Shown: positions 1 through 7,981 of the stretch, one piece after another
Numbering within the stretch: position 1 is the stretch's first letter
How the letters are laid out: every line of letters begins with the position of its first letter
From: an uncultured Collinsella sp.
GTDB lineage: Bacteria; Actinomycetota; Coriobacteriia; Coriobacteriales; Coriobacteriaceae
Reading direction: 5' to 3'
Length of the DNA: 22,302 bases
Assembly (NCBI GenBank): GCA_900551555.1
Contig: URWC01000011.1
Span: 1-22,302, forward strand
The notes under the pieces: generated by a model
Seen by the model: the letters and a program-made list of their open reading frames with translations, nothing else
What the model was told of the DNA's origin: nothing
Databases searched by the model: none
Position numbers and translations under genes: made by a program

Positions 1-1370
1 TGCAGCGACACGCCGCGGCCATGGCGCTCAATCAGCATAATGCGACGCAAGTCCTCGTCAGTCTCGGGACGAACCATGCCCGTGATGGCCTTGCCCGGCA
101 CCACGTCAATCACGGCCTCGCCCGGCTTAAAGGCATAGTCGAATACGTCGAGCGAAAGCTTCGGCAGCTTAACGGAGGCACGCAGCTCATCGGCAAGGGC
201 CGCAACCTCGGCCATCTCGGGTGCGATCTCGCCCACAAAGGTACCGTCCTGCGCCACCAGAGCACCGGCGGCATATACGCGATGCGGAGCCGTGGCAAAC
301 GTCAGGTCATTGAGCACCAGCAGGTCGGCACGCTTACCCGGGGCAATCGCACCGCGGAGCTCATGCGGGTCGCGGCAGCCGTGATCCAGGCCAAACGCCT
401 CGGCCGTGGAGAGGGACGCCATAGAGATAGCGACCACGGGGTCGATACCGGCCTCAATCGCCACGCGGCAGGCATTGTCGATCATGCCGGTTGCAAGCGC
501 ATCGGAAGGGGCGCAGTCGTCAGTCGCAAAGCAGCAGCGGCGGGCGCGCGCGGGATTCTCCAGCAACATCGGAGACAGGTTAGCCAGGTCATGGCTGCAC
601 GTACCTTCGCGCAGCATCACATACATGCCGCGAGATAGCTTGTCGAGTGCCTCCTCGGGAATCGTCGACTCATGGTCGGCGATAATGCCCGCCGCGGCAT
701 AGGCGTTGAGGTCCTTGCCGGCAACGAGTGGGGCGTGACCGTCAACCTGTTTGGACGGCGTCTGGTTGGCAGCGTCGATACGAGCACAGGTCTCGGGATC
801 GGCCATAAAGACGCCCGGCAGGTTCATCATCTCGCCCAGACCAAAGACATCGCCCGGATGCTCGGCAAAAAACGCCTGCATATCGGCAGCCGAAATAACG
901 GCACCGGCCTGCTCATCGGGCAGCGCGGGCACGCACGAAGGCATCATGTACTTGATGGAGATGGGTGCGCGGCGGCCATCCTCAATCATAAAGCACAAGC
1001 CGTCGAGACCGGCAACATTGGCAATCTCGTGGCTGTCGGCAATGGCGGTGGTGGTACCGCGCGTCGCGGCCATGCGAGCATACTCGGCGGGACGGATGTT
1101 CGAAGACTCGATATGCAGATGCCCGTCAATAAAACCGGGAGCGAGATAGCGACCCTGGCAGTCGATGACCTCAGTTGCCTCGTAGGTGCCAGCGGCATCG
1201 TCGCGACCATCGTAGAGCACGCCGACGATCACACCGTCCTTGACGGCAACGCTACCGGGCGCCACACGCTGGCCATACACGTCGACGATCTGCGCATTGG
1301 TAAACAGCCTGTCGACGGGCACGCGGCCCTCGGCGGCCTCGATCACAGACCTCATGACCTCAACGGACAT
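1..1370 (-). CDS. ade: Adenine deaminase, N-terminal 456 residues (cut by left edge)
   Basis: Adenine deaminase of the amidohydrolase superfamily hydrolyses adenine to hypoxanthine and ammonia in purine salvage or breakdown in the cytoplasm. Translating the minus strand gives an uninterrupted frame running off the left edge. Visible family features are the metal-binding GHLHIESS motif (His84 and His86), followed by RGTTTAIADSHEIANV, later ATDDCAPSDAL, and then GAIAPGKRADLLVLNDL, which joins the barrel to the C-terminal beta domain. The last residues in the window read RIMLIERHGRG, also typical of Ade. Bacterial Ade proteins are usually near 570-600 residues, so about a fifth is missing beyond the edge. 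The ATG at 1370 is preceded by AGGAG (1376-1380), 5 nt away, which fixes the start. A terminator-like hairpin and a promoter-like pair lie just upstream. Family is confident; substrate is by homology. Confidence 0.93.
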   Translation of the reverse strand, partial: MSVEVMRSVIEAAEGRVPVDRLFTNAQIVDVYGQRVAPGSVAVKDGVIVGVLYDGRDDAAGTYEATEVIDCQGRYLAPGFIDGHLHIESSNIRPAEYARMAATRGTTTAIADSHEIANVAGLDGLCFMIEDGRRAPISIKYMMPSCVPALPDEQAGAVISAADMQAFFAEHPGDVFGLGEMMNLPGVFMADPETCARIDAANQTPSKQVDGHAPLVAGKDLNAYAAAGIIADHESTIPEEALDKLSRGMYVMLREGTCSHDLANLSPMLLENPARARRCCFATDDCAPSDALATGMIDNACRVAIEAGIDPVVAISMASLSTAEAFGLDHGCRDPHELRGAIAPGKRADLLVLNDLTFATAPHRVYAAGALVAQDGTFVGEIAPEMAEVAALADELRASVKLPKLSLDVFDYAFKPGEAVIDVVPGKAITGMVRPETDEDLRRIMLIERHGRGVSL

Positions 1371-1390
1371 ACATACTCCTTTAACCGTAG

Positions 1391-1426
1391 AAAAAAGCTG
1401 CGGAGCGGACAAACCTTCACCGCAGC
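1391..1426 (-). terminator. Terminator-like hairpin in the ade 5' leader (possible attenuator)
   Basis: On the minus strand GCTGCGG (1426-1420) pairs perfectly with CCGCAGC (1403-1397) across a 16-nt loop and is followed directly by six T (1396-1391). That is the form of an intrinsic terminator. It ends only 20 nt before the ade start codon, leaving no room for a promoter between them, so it must lie inside the ade leader. tyrS upstream already has its own terminator at 1530-1565. Attenuation is inferred; I recognise no known riboswitch aptamer in front of it. Confidence 0.55.
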
Positions 1427-1438
1427 AAGCCAACAGCC

Positions 1439-1466
1439 ATTGTATGCCCAAACGATGGGTCAACAA
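1439..1466 (-). promoter_or_regulatory. Candidate promoter for ade
   Basis: The minus strand reads TTGTTG (1466-1461), a 16-nt spacer, then TACAAT (1444-1439), which matches the sigma-70-type -10 consensus at five of six bases and the -35 at three of six. An overlapping TTGACC lies nearby but at a spacing too short for this -10. The start of transcription would be near 1432, just before the leader hairpin. This is pattern matching only. Confidence 0.3.
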
Positions 1467-1529
1467 TACGCCTCTCCGCTTAACGGCACCGCCAAATAAT
1501 CCCTCCGTCCCCAAGGGATCATCGTAATC

Positions 1530-1565
1530 AAAAAGGCCGCAGCCGGAATCATTCCGGCTGCGGCC
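1530..1565 (-). terminator. Intrinsic terminator of tyrS
   Basis: GGCCGCAGCCGGAAT (1535-1549) and its exact reverse complement (1551-1565) form a long GC-rich stem; the inner AAT/ATT bases probably form the loop. Read on the minus strand the stem is followed by five T (1534-1530). It starts 29 nt after the tyrS stop codon, the expected place. Confidence 0.88.
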
Positions 1566-1594
1566 CTATTGCACATGTTAGGTTGACCTACTTG

Positions 1595-2806
1595 CTAGAC
1601 CAACTTGAAGCCCTTGCGCTTGCCCACGGAGAGGGTGTCGCCCAGCTTGAGGGCGCTGGGATCGATGTTATAGCTCTTGGGAGCCACGGCCTTGCCGTTG
1701 ATTTTGACGCCGCCGCCGTCGATATCGCGACGAGCCTGGCCGGCGCTCGCCGAAAGACCCAGGTCCTTGAGCAGGCCGGCGAGGTAGATCTGGCCCTCGT
1801 CGTTAACAGTCAGCTCAACGTGCTTCTCGGGGAAGTCGGCGAGCTGGCCCTCCTTGAACACGCGGTCAAACTCGGCCTGAGCCTCGTCGCCGGCACCGGC
1901 GCCGTGGTAGGTGTCGCACAGGTCGCGACCCAGAGCGCGCTTGAGCTCATAGGGATCGGCAGAACCATCGGCCAGGGCGGCGTCGATCTTGTCGACCTCG
2001 GCCGGGGTGAGCGAGCTGGCCAGACGATAGTACTTGCCGATCATCTCATCGGGGATGGACATGGTCTTGCCGAACATATCCTTGGGCGCGTCGGTCAGGC
2101 CGATGTAGTTGCCATAGGACTTGGACATCTTACGAACGCCATCGGTGCCCTCGAGCAGCGGCATGGTGAGCGCGATCTGGGGCTCCATGCCCATCTTCTC
2201 CATGAGCTCACGGCCGGCGAGCAGATTGAAGAGCTGATCGGTGCCGCCCATCTCGACGTCGGCCTTGATCTGCACGGAGTCAAAGGCCTGCATCACGGGA
2301 TACAGGAACTCATGCAGGGCGATCGGCGTCTGGGACTGGTAGCGCTTGGTAAAGTCATCGCGCTCAAGAATGCGGGCGACGGTGAACTTGGAGCACACCT
2401 GCAGCAGGCCGGCCAGGTCCATCGAAAGGATCCAGTCGCCGTTGTGCACGATGGTGGTCTTCTCGGGATCCAGGATCTTCATGGCCTGGCTCACGTAGGT
2501 CTCGGCATTGGCCTCGATCTGCTCCTGCGAAAGCTGCGGACGGGTGGAATTCTTGCCCGAAGGGTCGCCAATCAACGCGGTACCGTTGCCGATGATGAGG
2601 GTGACGTTGTGGCCCAGGTCCTGGAACTGACGCATCTTGCGCAGCGGCACGGCGTGGCCCAGGTGCAGGTCGGGGCTGGTGGGGTCGACGCCGAGCTTGA
2701 TGTTGAGGGGCTCGCCCTTCTCAAGCTTCTTGCGAAGGTCGGCCTCGGGAACGATCTGCGCGGCGCCCGAGGTGATGATACGCATTTGCTCGTCAACAGA
2801 CAGCAT
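1595..2806 (-). CDS. tyrS: Tyrosine-tRNA ligase
   Basis: TyrS activates tyrosine with ATP and charges tRNA-Tyr in the cytoplasm. The 403-residue protein has the class I signatures HLGH (residues 48-51) and KMSKS (226-230) in a Rossmann catalytic domain, with GGTDQLFNLLAGRE between them, and an S4 RNA-binding domain in roughly the last 65 residues (GGGVKINGKAVAPKSYNI). Sequence and length resemble the shorter-insert TyrS subgroup of about 400 residues (TyrZ-like) rather than the E. coli type. The ATG at 2806 follows a strong AAGGAGGA at 2811-2820. It has its own terminator and lies 96 nt downstream of the U32-family gene on the same strand. The leader holds a small AGCACC/GGTGCT hairpin, but it is too short for a T-box and has no terminator, so T-box control is unlikely. 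Confidence 0.97.
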   Translation of the reverse strand: MLSVDEQMRIITSGAAQIVPEADLRKKLEKGEPLNIKLGVDPTSPDLHLGHAVPLRKMRQFQDLGHNVTLIIGNGTALIGDPSGKNSTRPQLSQEQIEANAETYVSQAMKILDPEKTTIVHNGDWILSMDLAGLLQVCSKFTVARILERDDFTKRYQSQTPIALHEFLYPVMQAFDSVQIKADVEMGGTDQLFNLLAGRELMEKMGMEPQIALTMPLLEGTDGVRKMSKSYGNYIGLTDAPKDMFGKTMSIPDEMIGKYYRLASSLTPAEVDKIDAALADGSADPYELKRALGRDLCDTYHGAGAGDEAQAEFDRVFKEGQLADFPEKHVELTVNDEGQIYLAGLLKDLGLSASAGQARRDIDGGGVKINGKAVAPKSYNIDPSALKLGDTLSVGKRKGFKLV

Positions 2807-2902
2807 TGGGTATCCTCCTTTTGCTATAGCACCCTCGTCGAAAACGGCGGTGCTGGAAGTCCATAAACTCTCTTATGATAACAAACTGGCGCGACGCGGC
2901 AC

Positions 2903-4861
2903 CTACGACAGGAAAATCCTCGTCCTGCCGCATGCGTCAATGGCAACTGGCAGACGTGTACCGTCACGCTCGACCAGATAGCGTACCTGCCGACGACGCA
3001 AGCAGTCGCGGCAACGGACCTGTCCCGTCGCATCGGTGGCGCAGACGCCCTCGGCGGTCAGCAGGCAGTGCTCGCACACCATAAGCTCGGGACGGTCGGC
3101 GTCGACCGGACCCAAGACGCCGGGTTCAGCAGCCAGTTCGGCAATACGCTCCGCATCATTGCCGAGCAACTCGGCCGGCAAGTACACCCGCCCCGCACCG
3201 AATCCGCGCAGCCAGGTAAGCGTGGCCCGATTCGCGCAGAACACCGGCGCCGCCACGTCAAACGTCACGCCCAGCTCGCGAGCGATCGCCACCTGCCCCA
3301 GGTTGCGGCAGACGATGCGCCCGGCACGCTGCATCAGTGAGCGGGTCCAGTCAGCGTCACTCGCGCGGCACACCTCGTCAAGCACCACAACGGCGTCGGA
3401 CAAATCGAGTTCTCCGCGCGGGTCGGCATCCATCAGCTGCCAAGCAAAAACCATGCGAGTGGGAACCGCGCACTCCACCAACTCCGTCGATGCACCGCCA
3501 TCCACCGCAACGCCCTCAAAGGGCAGCACTTCAACGGCACGCTCAACGGACGCAATCGCATCCGCCTCGGCCCGCATGCGCCCCAACACCGCCGCCGTCT
3601 GATCCAACACGCCGGCGCTGCGAATCAGGTACACCTCGCAGCCCGCGTCCACCTTACGCTTGCAATGCACGACGACGCGCTTCCCCGCTGCGGCATCCAC
3701 CGGGCAGGGCACCTGCGGCCAGCGCTTGGGCACATCGGGACGCGCGTCGACACCCGGATAGAACCGAATCTCGAGCGTGTCACCCGCCGCCACGGCGGCG
3801 TCGAGCTCAACGGTCACCTCTTCGTGGCCCACAGCGACCAAACGCCCCACGCGCACGCCCTGGTTAATTGCGCGCTCAAAGCTCATCAGCTCGGCACCCG
3901 AACGCCCTCGCAGGTACGCATCGGTAAACCCACGGTTAAACGACCTCCCCAGCTCACGTTCAAGCGTCGGCACCGCATCGGCATCCCATGTGCCGTCGCG
4001 CAGCATATCAAGCGCCCGACGCCACACCCTCACCACGTTAAAGACGTAGTCGGGATTCTTCATGCGACCCTCGATCTTGAGCGATGCCACGCCGGCATCT
4101 ACAAGCTCGGGCAGATGCGCAATACCCAGATAGTCACGCGGGCACAGCAGGCGATCTCCCTCGACGGCGACAACGCTCTGTCCCGCCTCGTCCACCAGGT
4201 CGTACGCCAGACGGCACGGCTGCGTGCAGTCGCCGCGCATCGCCGAGCGCCCACGCCGCAGGGCCGAAAACTCGCACGCCCCCGAATAGCCGATGCAAAT
4301 CGCACCGTGGCAGAATACCTCGATGGGCACGCCCGTGGCACATAGCGCCGCAATCTCGTCGACCGCCAGCTCGCGTGCCGTCGTCACGCGCTCGACTCCC
4401 AGCTCATCGGCGGCAAGCCGCACGGCGCCTTCGCTGTGAACGCCCGCCTGCGTAGACAGGTGAATCTCGACCCCGGGAATCGCCGCGCGCAGCGCGCAGG
4501 CCAACCCGGCATCGGCGACAATCAGAGCATCGGCGCCCAGCTCCAGTGCATGAGCTCCCAACGCCACCGCGTCGGACAACTCATCGTCAAACACGAACAC
4601 GTTGAGCGTTACGTACACACGCACGCCATGAGCATGCGCCACGGCACAACCGCGCGCAAACTCGTCATCCGTAAAGCCATGCGCGCTCACACGGGCGTTA
4701 AAGCCGCCCAACCCCGCATAGATGGCATCGGCACCCGCGGCGATGGCCGCAAGCATCTGGTCGAGCCCGCCCGCCGGCGCCAGCAGCTCGGGCAGCGCCG
4801 CACCGGCAGCATCCAATCCAGTCTCGTATTGTCCGCTCGGCCCCATCGTCCGAATCGCCAT
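2903..4861 (-). CDS. U32 family peptidase-like protein (RlhA/TrhP-type)
   Basis: U32 proteins were named as collagenase-like peptidases, but characterised members (RlhA, TrhP, UbiU/UbiV) act in prephenate- or O2-linked hydroxylation of RNA or quinone precursors and carry Fe-S clusters. Here the N-terminal half has the opening LPELLAPAGG and the U32 signature EVFCHGAICIGYSGAC, followed by GDCTQPCR, giving cysteines at about 184, 189, 196, 212 and 216 that include likely cluster ligands. The C-terminal module ends in CEHC...C...CRDC and a final DACGRTRI segment, a layout I recall from long members of the family. I chose the ATG at 4861 (652 residues) because AAGGAG (4869-4874) lies 7 nt upstream; an in-frame ATG at 4888 has no good ribosome binding site. 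It is divergent from the penicillin-binding protein gene. Family is clear; rRNA or tRNA modification is only a likely role. Confidence 0.9.
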   Translation of the reverse strand: MAIRTMGPSGQYETGLDAAGAALPELLAPAGGLDQMLAAIAAGADAIYAGLGGFNARVSAHGFTDDEFARGCAVAHAHGVRVYVTLNVFVFDDELSDAVALGAHALELGADALIVADAGLACALRAAIPGVEIHLSTQAGVHSEGAVRLAADELGVERVTTARELAVDEIAALCATGVPIEVFCHGAICIGYSGACEFSALRRGRSAMRGDCTQPCRLAYDLVDEAGQSVVAVEGDRLLCPRDYLGIAHLPELVDAGVASLKIEGRMKNPDYVFNVVRVWRRALDMLRDGTWDADAVPTLERELGRSFNRGFTDAYLRGRSGAELMSFERAINQGVRVGRLVAVGHEEVTVELDAAVAAGDTLEIRFYPGVDARPDVPKRWPQVPCPVDAAAGKRVVVHCKRKVDAGCEVYLIRSAGVLDQTAAVLGRMRAEADAIASVERAVEVLPFEGVAVDGGASTELVECAVPTRMVFAWQLMDADPRGELDLSDAVVVLDEVCRASDADWTRSLMQRAGRIVCRNLGQVAIARELGVTFDVAAPVFCANRATLTWLRGFGAGRVYLPAELLGNDAERIAELAAEPGVLGPVDADRPELMVCEHCLLTAEGVCATDATGQVRCRDCLRRRQVRYLVERDGTRLPVAIDACGRTRIFLS

Positions 4862-5023
4862 CGGCAAACTCCTTACCAAGGTATGCATTCACTCTGAAAA
4901 ATGCCGTCTTCCAGCATACACGAGGCCTCGCGCGCCCCGTTTGGTTTATCGTGTAATAACTTATGTCCATCCTGCCCCGACGGCACATCCGCCGTCCGGC
5001 ACGACATACCTGGAGGTCAATAT

Positions 5024-7222
5024 ATGGGTCCTCGCCAACGACAGGGACGCAGCCGTTCAAAGACGCATGCCCTGCCCATAATCCTGCTCTCGTTTTTGGG
5101 CTTTTTGCTTATCGCGGGCGTGGCATTTGGCATCGGCATGGTCGGCAACGTCAACCGCTGGCTGTCCGATCTGCCCGACTACACCGACGCCAACGCGTAT
5201 CTGGTGAGCGAGCCCACCGAGATCGTCGACTGCAACGGCAACAAGATCGCGAGCTTCTACACGCAAAACCGCAAGTCCATCACCAAGGACGAGGTCTCCC
5301 CCTACGTGCTGCAGGGCACCGTTGACGTCGAGGACGAGCGCTTCTACGAGCACGGCGGTATCGACCTGTGGGGTATCGCGCGTGCTGCGGTGGCAACCCT
5401 CGGCGGCGGGCACGAAGGCGCCTCGACTATCACCCAGCAGCTGGTGCGCAACACCATCCTGCAGGAGGAGCAGTTCGACTCGACCATCGAGCGTAAGGTG
5501 CGCGAGGCCTACATCGCCATCAAGATGGAGGACATGTACTCCAAAGACGAGATCCTCATGATGTACCTCAACACCATCTATTACGGCCACGGCGCCTACG
5601 GCATCGAGGCCGCAGCCGAGACCTACCTGTCCAAGAGCGCCGCCGACCTCACCCTGAGCGAGGCCGCGCTGCTCATCGGCCTTCCCAACTCGCCTTCGCA
5701 GTACGACCCCACGGTCAACCCCGACCTAGCGCTGTCCCGTCGCAACAAGGTCCTCGACAACATGCTGCGCCTGGGCCACATTACGCAGGATGAGCACGAT
5801 GCCGCACAGGCCGAGCCCATCACCCTCAACGTGACCGAGATTTCGGGCAGTGGCGTCGACGTATACTCGCAGCCCTACTTTGTCGCCTATGTCAAGCAGC
5901 TGCTGGAGCAGGAGTTCTCGACCGACGTGCTCTTTAAGGGCGGTCTGACCGTCAAGACCACCATCGACCCCACGATGCAGCAGGTGGCAGAGAATGCCGT
6001 CCGCGAGCAGCTCGACACGCTCTCACTCGACGGCCTGGACATGGGCATGGTCGTCGTCGACCCCAAGACCGGCTACATCAAGTGCATGGTGGGCGGCTAC
6101 GACTACAACGCCGACGAGAACCACGTAAACCATGCCACGGCCAAGCGTCCCGTCGGCTCCACCTTCAAGGCCTTTACGCTGGCAACTGCCATCCAAAACG
6201 GCATGAACCCCAACGTCACCCTCAACTGCAACTCGCCGCTCAAGGCCAAGGGCACCACGACCGAGGTCCAAAACTACGCCAACCATAGCTATGGCAACAT
6301 CACGCTTAAGCAGGCGACGGCATACTCCTCCAACACCGGCTACATCCAGGTGGCGGAAGCCGTCGGCAACAGCAAGATCATCTCGCTCGTCAAAAAGCTC
6401 GGCATCGATCCCGCCAAGGACAACATCGAGGACGTTCCCGTCATGACGCTCGGCACCGGCTCGATCTCGCCGCTCGAGATGGCCGCTGCCTACGCGACGT
6501 TTGCCAACGGCGGCTACTATCGCCAGCCGATCGCCATCACCGAGATTGACTCTCGCACCGGTTCGGTGCTGTACCAGCACACCGACAATCCCTCACAGGT
6601 GCTTACCGAGGGCGAGGCCGCCGCGGTCACCGATGTTCTGTCCGGCGTCATGAAGGGCGGCGGTACGGGTGCTGCCGGCGCCCTGAGCGTCAACCAGCCC
6701 TATGCCGGCAAGACGGGCACCACCGACAACACCACCAACCTGTGGTTCTGCGGCTATACCCCGCAGCTGGCGTGCGCCCTGTGGACCGGCTATTCCGCGG
6801 GCGAGATTCCCATCCAAAAATACGGCACAGACCTGCTGGGCGACAGCACCAACCTGCCTGTCTTTAAGCGGTTTATGAACACCGTTCTGACCGGTACCGA
6901 GCGCGAGGAGTTTGCGACCGGAACGGCGCCCACCTACAAGAACAACAGCGTCTGGAAGTTCTACGGCACCAACAACACCAAGAAGACGGAGAACGACGAC
7001 AAGGACGAGAACGAGGACGAAGAGGAAACCACCACAACAACGACAACGACGACCACGACCACCGAGACCACGGGCGGCGACACCACCGGCGGCACCGGTA
7101 CGACCGGTGGCTCGACGGGCGGCTCCACTGGTGGTTCGACCGGCGGCGATGGCGGCACGCCTACGCCTACGCCTACGCCCACTCCCGACCCCTCGCCCAC
7201 GCCTGACGATACGGTCGGCTAG
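5024..7222 (+). CDS. Class A penicillin-binding protein (glycosyltransferase/transpeptidase)
   Basis: This bifunctional enzyme polymerises lipid II into glycan strands and cross-links the peptides outside the membrane. The 732-residue protein has a short basic cytoplasmic start, one membrane anchor (about 16-40), then a GT51 domain: EDERFYEHGG with catalytic Glu103, GASTITQQLVRN (132-143), and RKVREAYIAIKME. The transpeptidase domain has S379TFK382, SSN (435-437) and K563TGT. The last 80 residues are low complexity: acidic/lysine, about 12 consecutive Thr, Gly/Ser/Thr repeats and a Pro-Thr tail, probably a flexible wall-spanning region. The ATG at 5024 follows GGAGG (5012-5016) at 7 nt and places the basic segment and anchor at the N-terminus; the in-frame upstream extension to 4901 has neither. 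A small GACGGC/GCCGTC hairpin (4979-4996) precedes the ribosome site. Confidence 0.96.
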   Translation: MGPRQRQGRSRSKTHALPIILLSFLGFLLIAGVAFGIGMVGNVNRWLSDLPDYTDANAYLVSEPTEIVDCNGNKIASFYTQNRKSITKDEVSPYVLQGTVDVEDERFYEHGGIDLWGIARAAVATLGGGHEGASTITQQLVRNTILQEEQFDSTIERKVREAYIAIKMEDMYSKDEILMMYLNTIYYGHGAYGIEAAAETYLSKSAADLTLSEAALLIGLPNSPSQYDPTVNPDLALSRRNKVLDNMLRLGHITQDEHDAAQAEPITLNVTEISGSGVDVYSQPYFVAYVKQLLEQEFSTDVLFKGGLTVKTTIDPTMQQVAENAVREQLDTLSLDGLDMGMVVVDPKTGYIKCMVGGYDYNADENHVNHATAKRPVGSTFKAFTLATAIQNGMNPNVTLNCNSPLKAKGTTTEVQNYANHSYGNITLKQATAYSSNTGYIQVAEAVGNSKIISLVKKLGIDPAKDNIEDVPVMTLGTGSISPLEMAAAYATFANGGYYRQPIAITEIDSRTGSVLYQHTDNPSQVLTEGEAAAVTDVLSGVMKGGGTGAAGALSVNQPYAGKTGTTDNTTNLWFCGYTPQLACALWTGYSAGEIPIQKYGTDLLGDSTNLPVFKRFMNTVLTGTEREEFATGTAPTYKNNSVWKFYGTNNTKKTENDDKDENEDEEETTTTTTTTTTTTETTGGDTTGGTGTTGGSTGGSTGGSTGGDGGTPTPTPTPTPDPSPTPDDTVG

Positions 7223-7245
7223 AAATTCATCCAGCCATAAGCAAC

Positions 7246-7287
7246 AAGGCCCCCGAGCAGCTTATTAAACTGCTCGGGGGCCTTTTT
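7246..7287 (+). terminator. Intrinsic terminator of the penicillin-binding protein gene
   Basis: AAGGCCCCCGAGCAG (7246-7260) pairs perfectly with CTGCTCGGGGGCCTT (7270-7284) around a 9-nt loop, and the plus strand continues into a T run (7283-7287). It begins 23 nt after the stop codon. The opposite strand has no comparable T run. Confidence 0.93.
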
Positions 7288-7328
7288 AGTTTAAAGCGAC
7301 CTGATGGGCGATCTTTATACCGGCAGAC

Positions 7329-7360
7329 AAAAAGGGGGTACCGACCAACGTCGATACCCC
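7329..7360 (-). terminator. Intrinsic terminator of argR
   Basis: On the minus strand GGGGTATCGAC (7360-7350) pairs with GTCGGTACCCC (7345-7335) around a 4-nt loop, then five T (7333-7329). The single non-Watson-Crick position is a U-G pair on the minus-strand RNA but would be a C-A mismatch on the plus strand, so the element is specific for argR. Confidence 0.88.
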
Positions 7361-7411
7361 TTACAAGCCACTATGTCAGCGCGCACAGTGCAGAGCGCAC
7401 GACCCGCACGC

Positions 7412-7849
7412 CTACTTGCGAGAATTGCTCAGCTTATTGATCAGCGCCTCAAGACGCTCGCCGTCCTCGGCCGTCTGGGCAATAACCAAAATCGTATCGT
7501 TGCCGGCAAGCGAGCCAAGCACATCGGGCAGCTCTGCCGCATCAACAGCGGCGGCGATGCCGGAAGCCGTACCAGGCTGAGCCTTGATCATAACCAGATT
7601 ATCGGTGCGCAGAACGCCCGTTACGAGCTCAGAAACCATACGCTGCAGGTGCAGGTCCTCTGCCAGAACATAGATGCCCTCAGGGAGCTTACGCAGCCCC
7701 ATATCGGCAATATCGCGAGAGACAGTCGCCTGCGTGCAATCAAAGCCCATAGCGCGGAGCTCATCGACCAGCACGCGCTGCGTGCGGACGTCCTTATTGC
7801 GCACAATATCTCTAATGGCATCCTGGCGCCCATTGCGTTTTTTAGCCAT
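7412..7849 (-). CDS. argR: Arginine repressor, ArgR/AhrC family
   Basis: ArgR is a hexameric regulator that binds operator DNA when arginine is bound, repressing arginine synthesis and often activating its breakdown. The 145-residue protein has the N-terminal winged helix (VLVDELRAMGFDCTQATVSR, IADMGLRKLP) and the C-terminal oligomerisation/arginine domain (PGTASGIAAAVDA, LAGNDTILVIA), so it is full length. I chose the ATG at 7849, giving the family's usual start MAKKRNGRQDAIRDIV after an AGAGGG-like site; the longer frame opens with a TTG at 7882 and is less likely. No arginine genes are adjacent. Two dyads upstream could be autoregulatory sites. Its terminator is at 7329-7360. Confidence 0.95.
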   Translation of the reverse strand: MAKKRNGRQDAIRDIVRNKDVRTQRVLVDELRAMGFDCTQATVSRDIADMGLRKLPEGIYVLAEDLHLQRMVSELVTGVLRTDNLVMIKAQPGTASGIAAAVDAAELPDVLGSLAGNDTILVIAQTAEDGERLEALINKLSNSRK

Positions 7850-7882
7850 ACAAACCCTCTCTCCAAAAGATGGCGGAGACAA

Positions 7883-7897
7883 TCAATCAGTGATTGA
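7883..7897. promoter_or_regulatory. Palindrome upstream of argR, possible ArgR operator
   Basis: TCAATCAGTGATTGA is a perfect 7-1-7 palindrome, 33 nt upstream of the argR start, in an AT-rich stretch that contains a second short dyad (AATAG/CTATT, 7897-7913). Position suits autorepression. It resembles an ARG box (TGAAT/ATTCA half-sites) only loosely, so the bound protein is inferred. Confidence 0.35.
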
Positions 7898-7937
7898 ATA
7901 GTTTAACGCTATTTGAAGGCTTTTGTGTATAAGAACG

Positions 7938-7975
7938 CATTTCGAAACAATTCTATGCAAATTTGTTTCGAAATG
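7938..7975. promoter_or_regulatory. 13-bp inverted repeat between argR and the glycosyltransferase gene
   Basis: CATTTCGAAACAA (7938-7950) and its exact reverse complement (7963-7975) are separated by 12 nt. Each arm contains the palindrome TTTCGAAA. It lies 6 nt past the glycosyltransferase stop and about 90-125 nt upstream of argR. No T run follows on either strand, so it is not a standard terminator; a protein-binding site or an mRNA 3'-end stem are the options. Confidence 0.45.
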
Positions 7976-7981
7976 AGCCGT

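Noticed and set aside
1583..2866. Long plus-strand open frame opposite tyrS
   Set aside because: tyrS on the other strand has complete motifs; the antisense frame is low in complexity, rich in Leu/Gly/Val/His, and arises from GC-rich third codon positions.
2807..2902. T-box riboswitch before tyrS
   Set aside because: The gap is only 96 nt, with no T-box sequence and no terminator/antiterminator pair.
4862..4888. Nine-residue N-terminal extension of the U32 protein (ATG at 4888)
   Set aside because: No ribosome site precedes it, while AAGGAG lies correctly before the ATG at 4861.
4901..5023. 41-residue N-terminal extension of the penicillin-binding protein
   Set aside because: It would put a polar, Cys-containing segment before the membrane anchor, and GGAGG lies correctly before the ATG at 5024.
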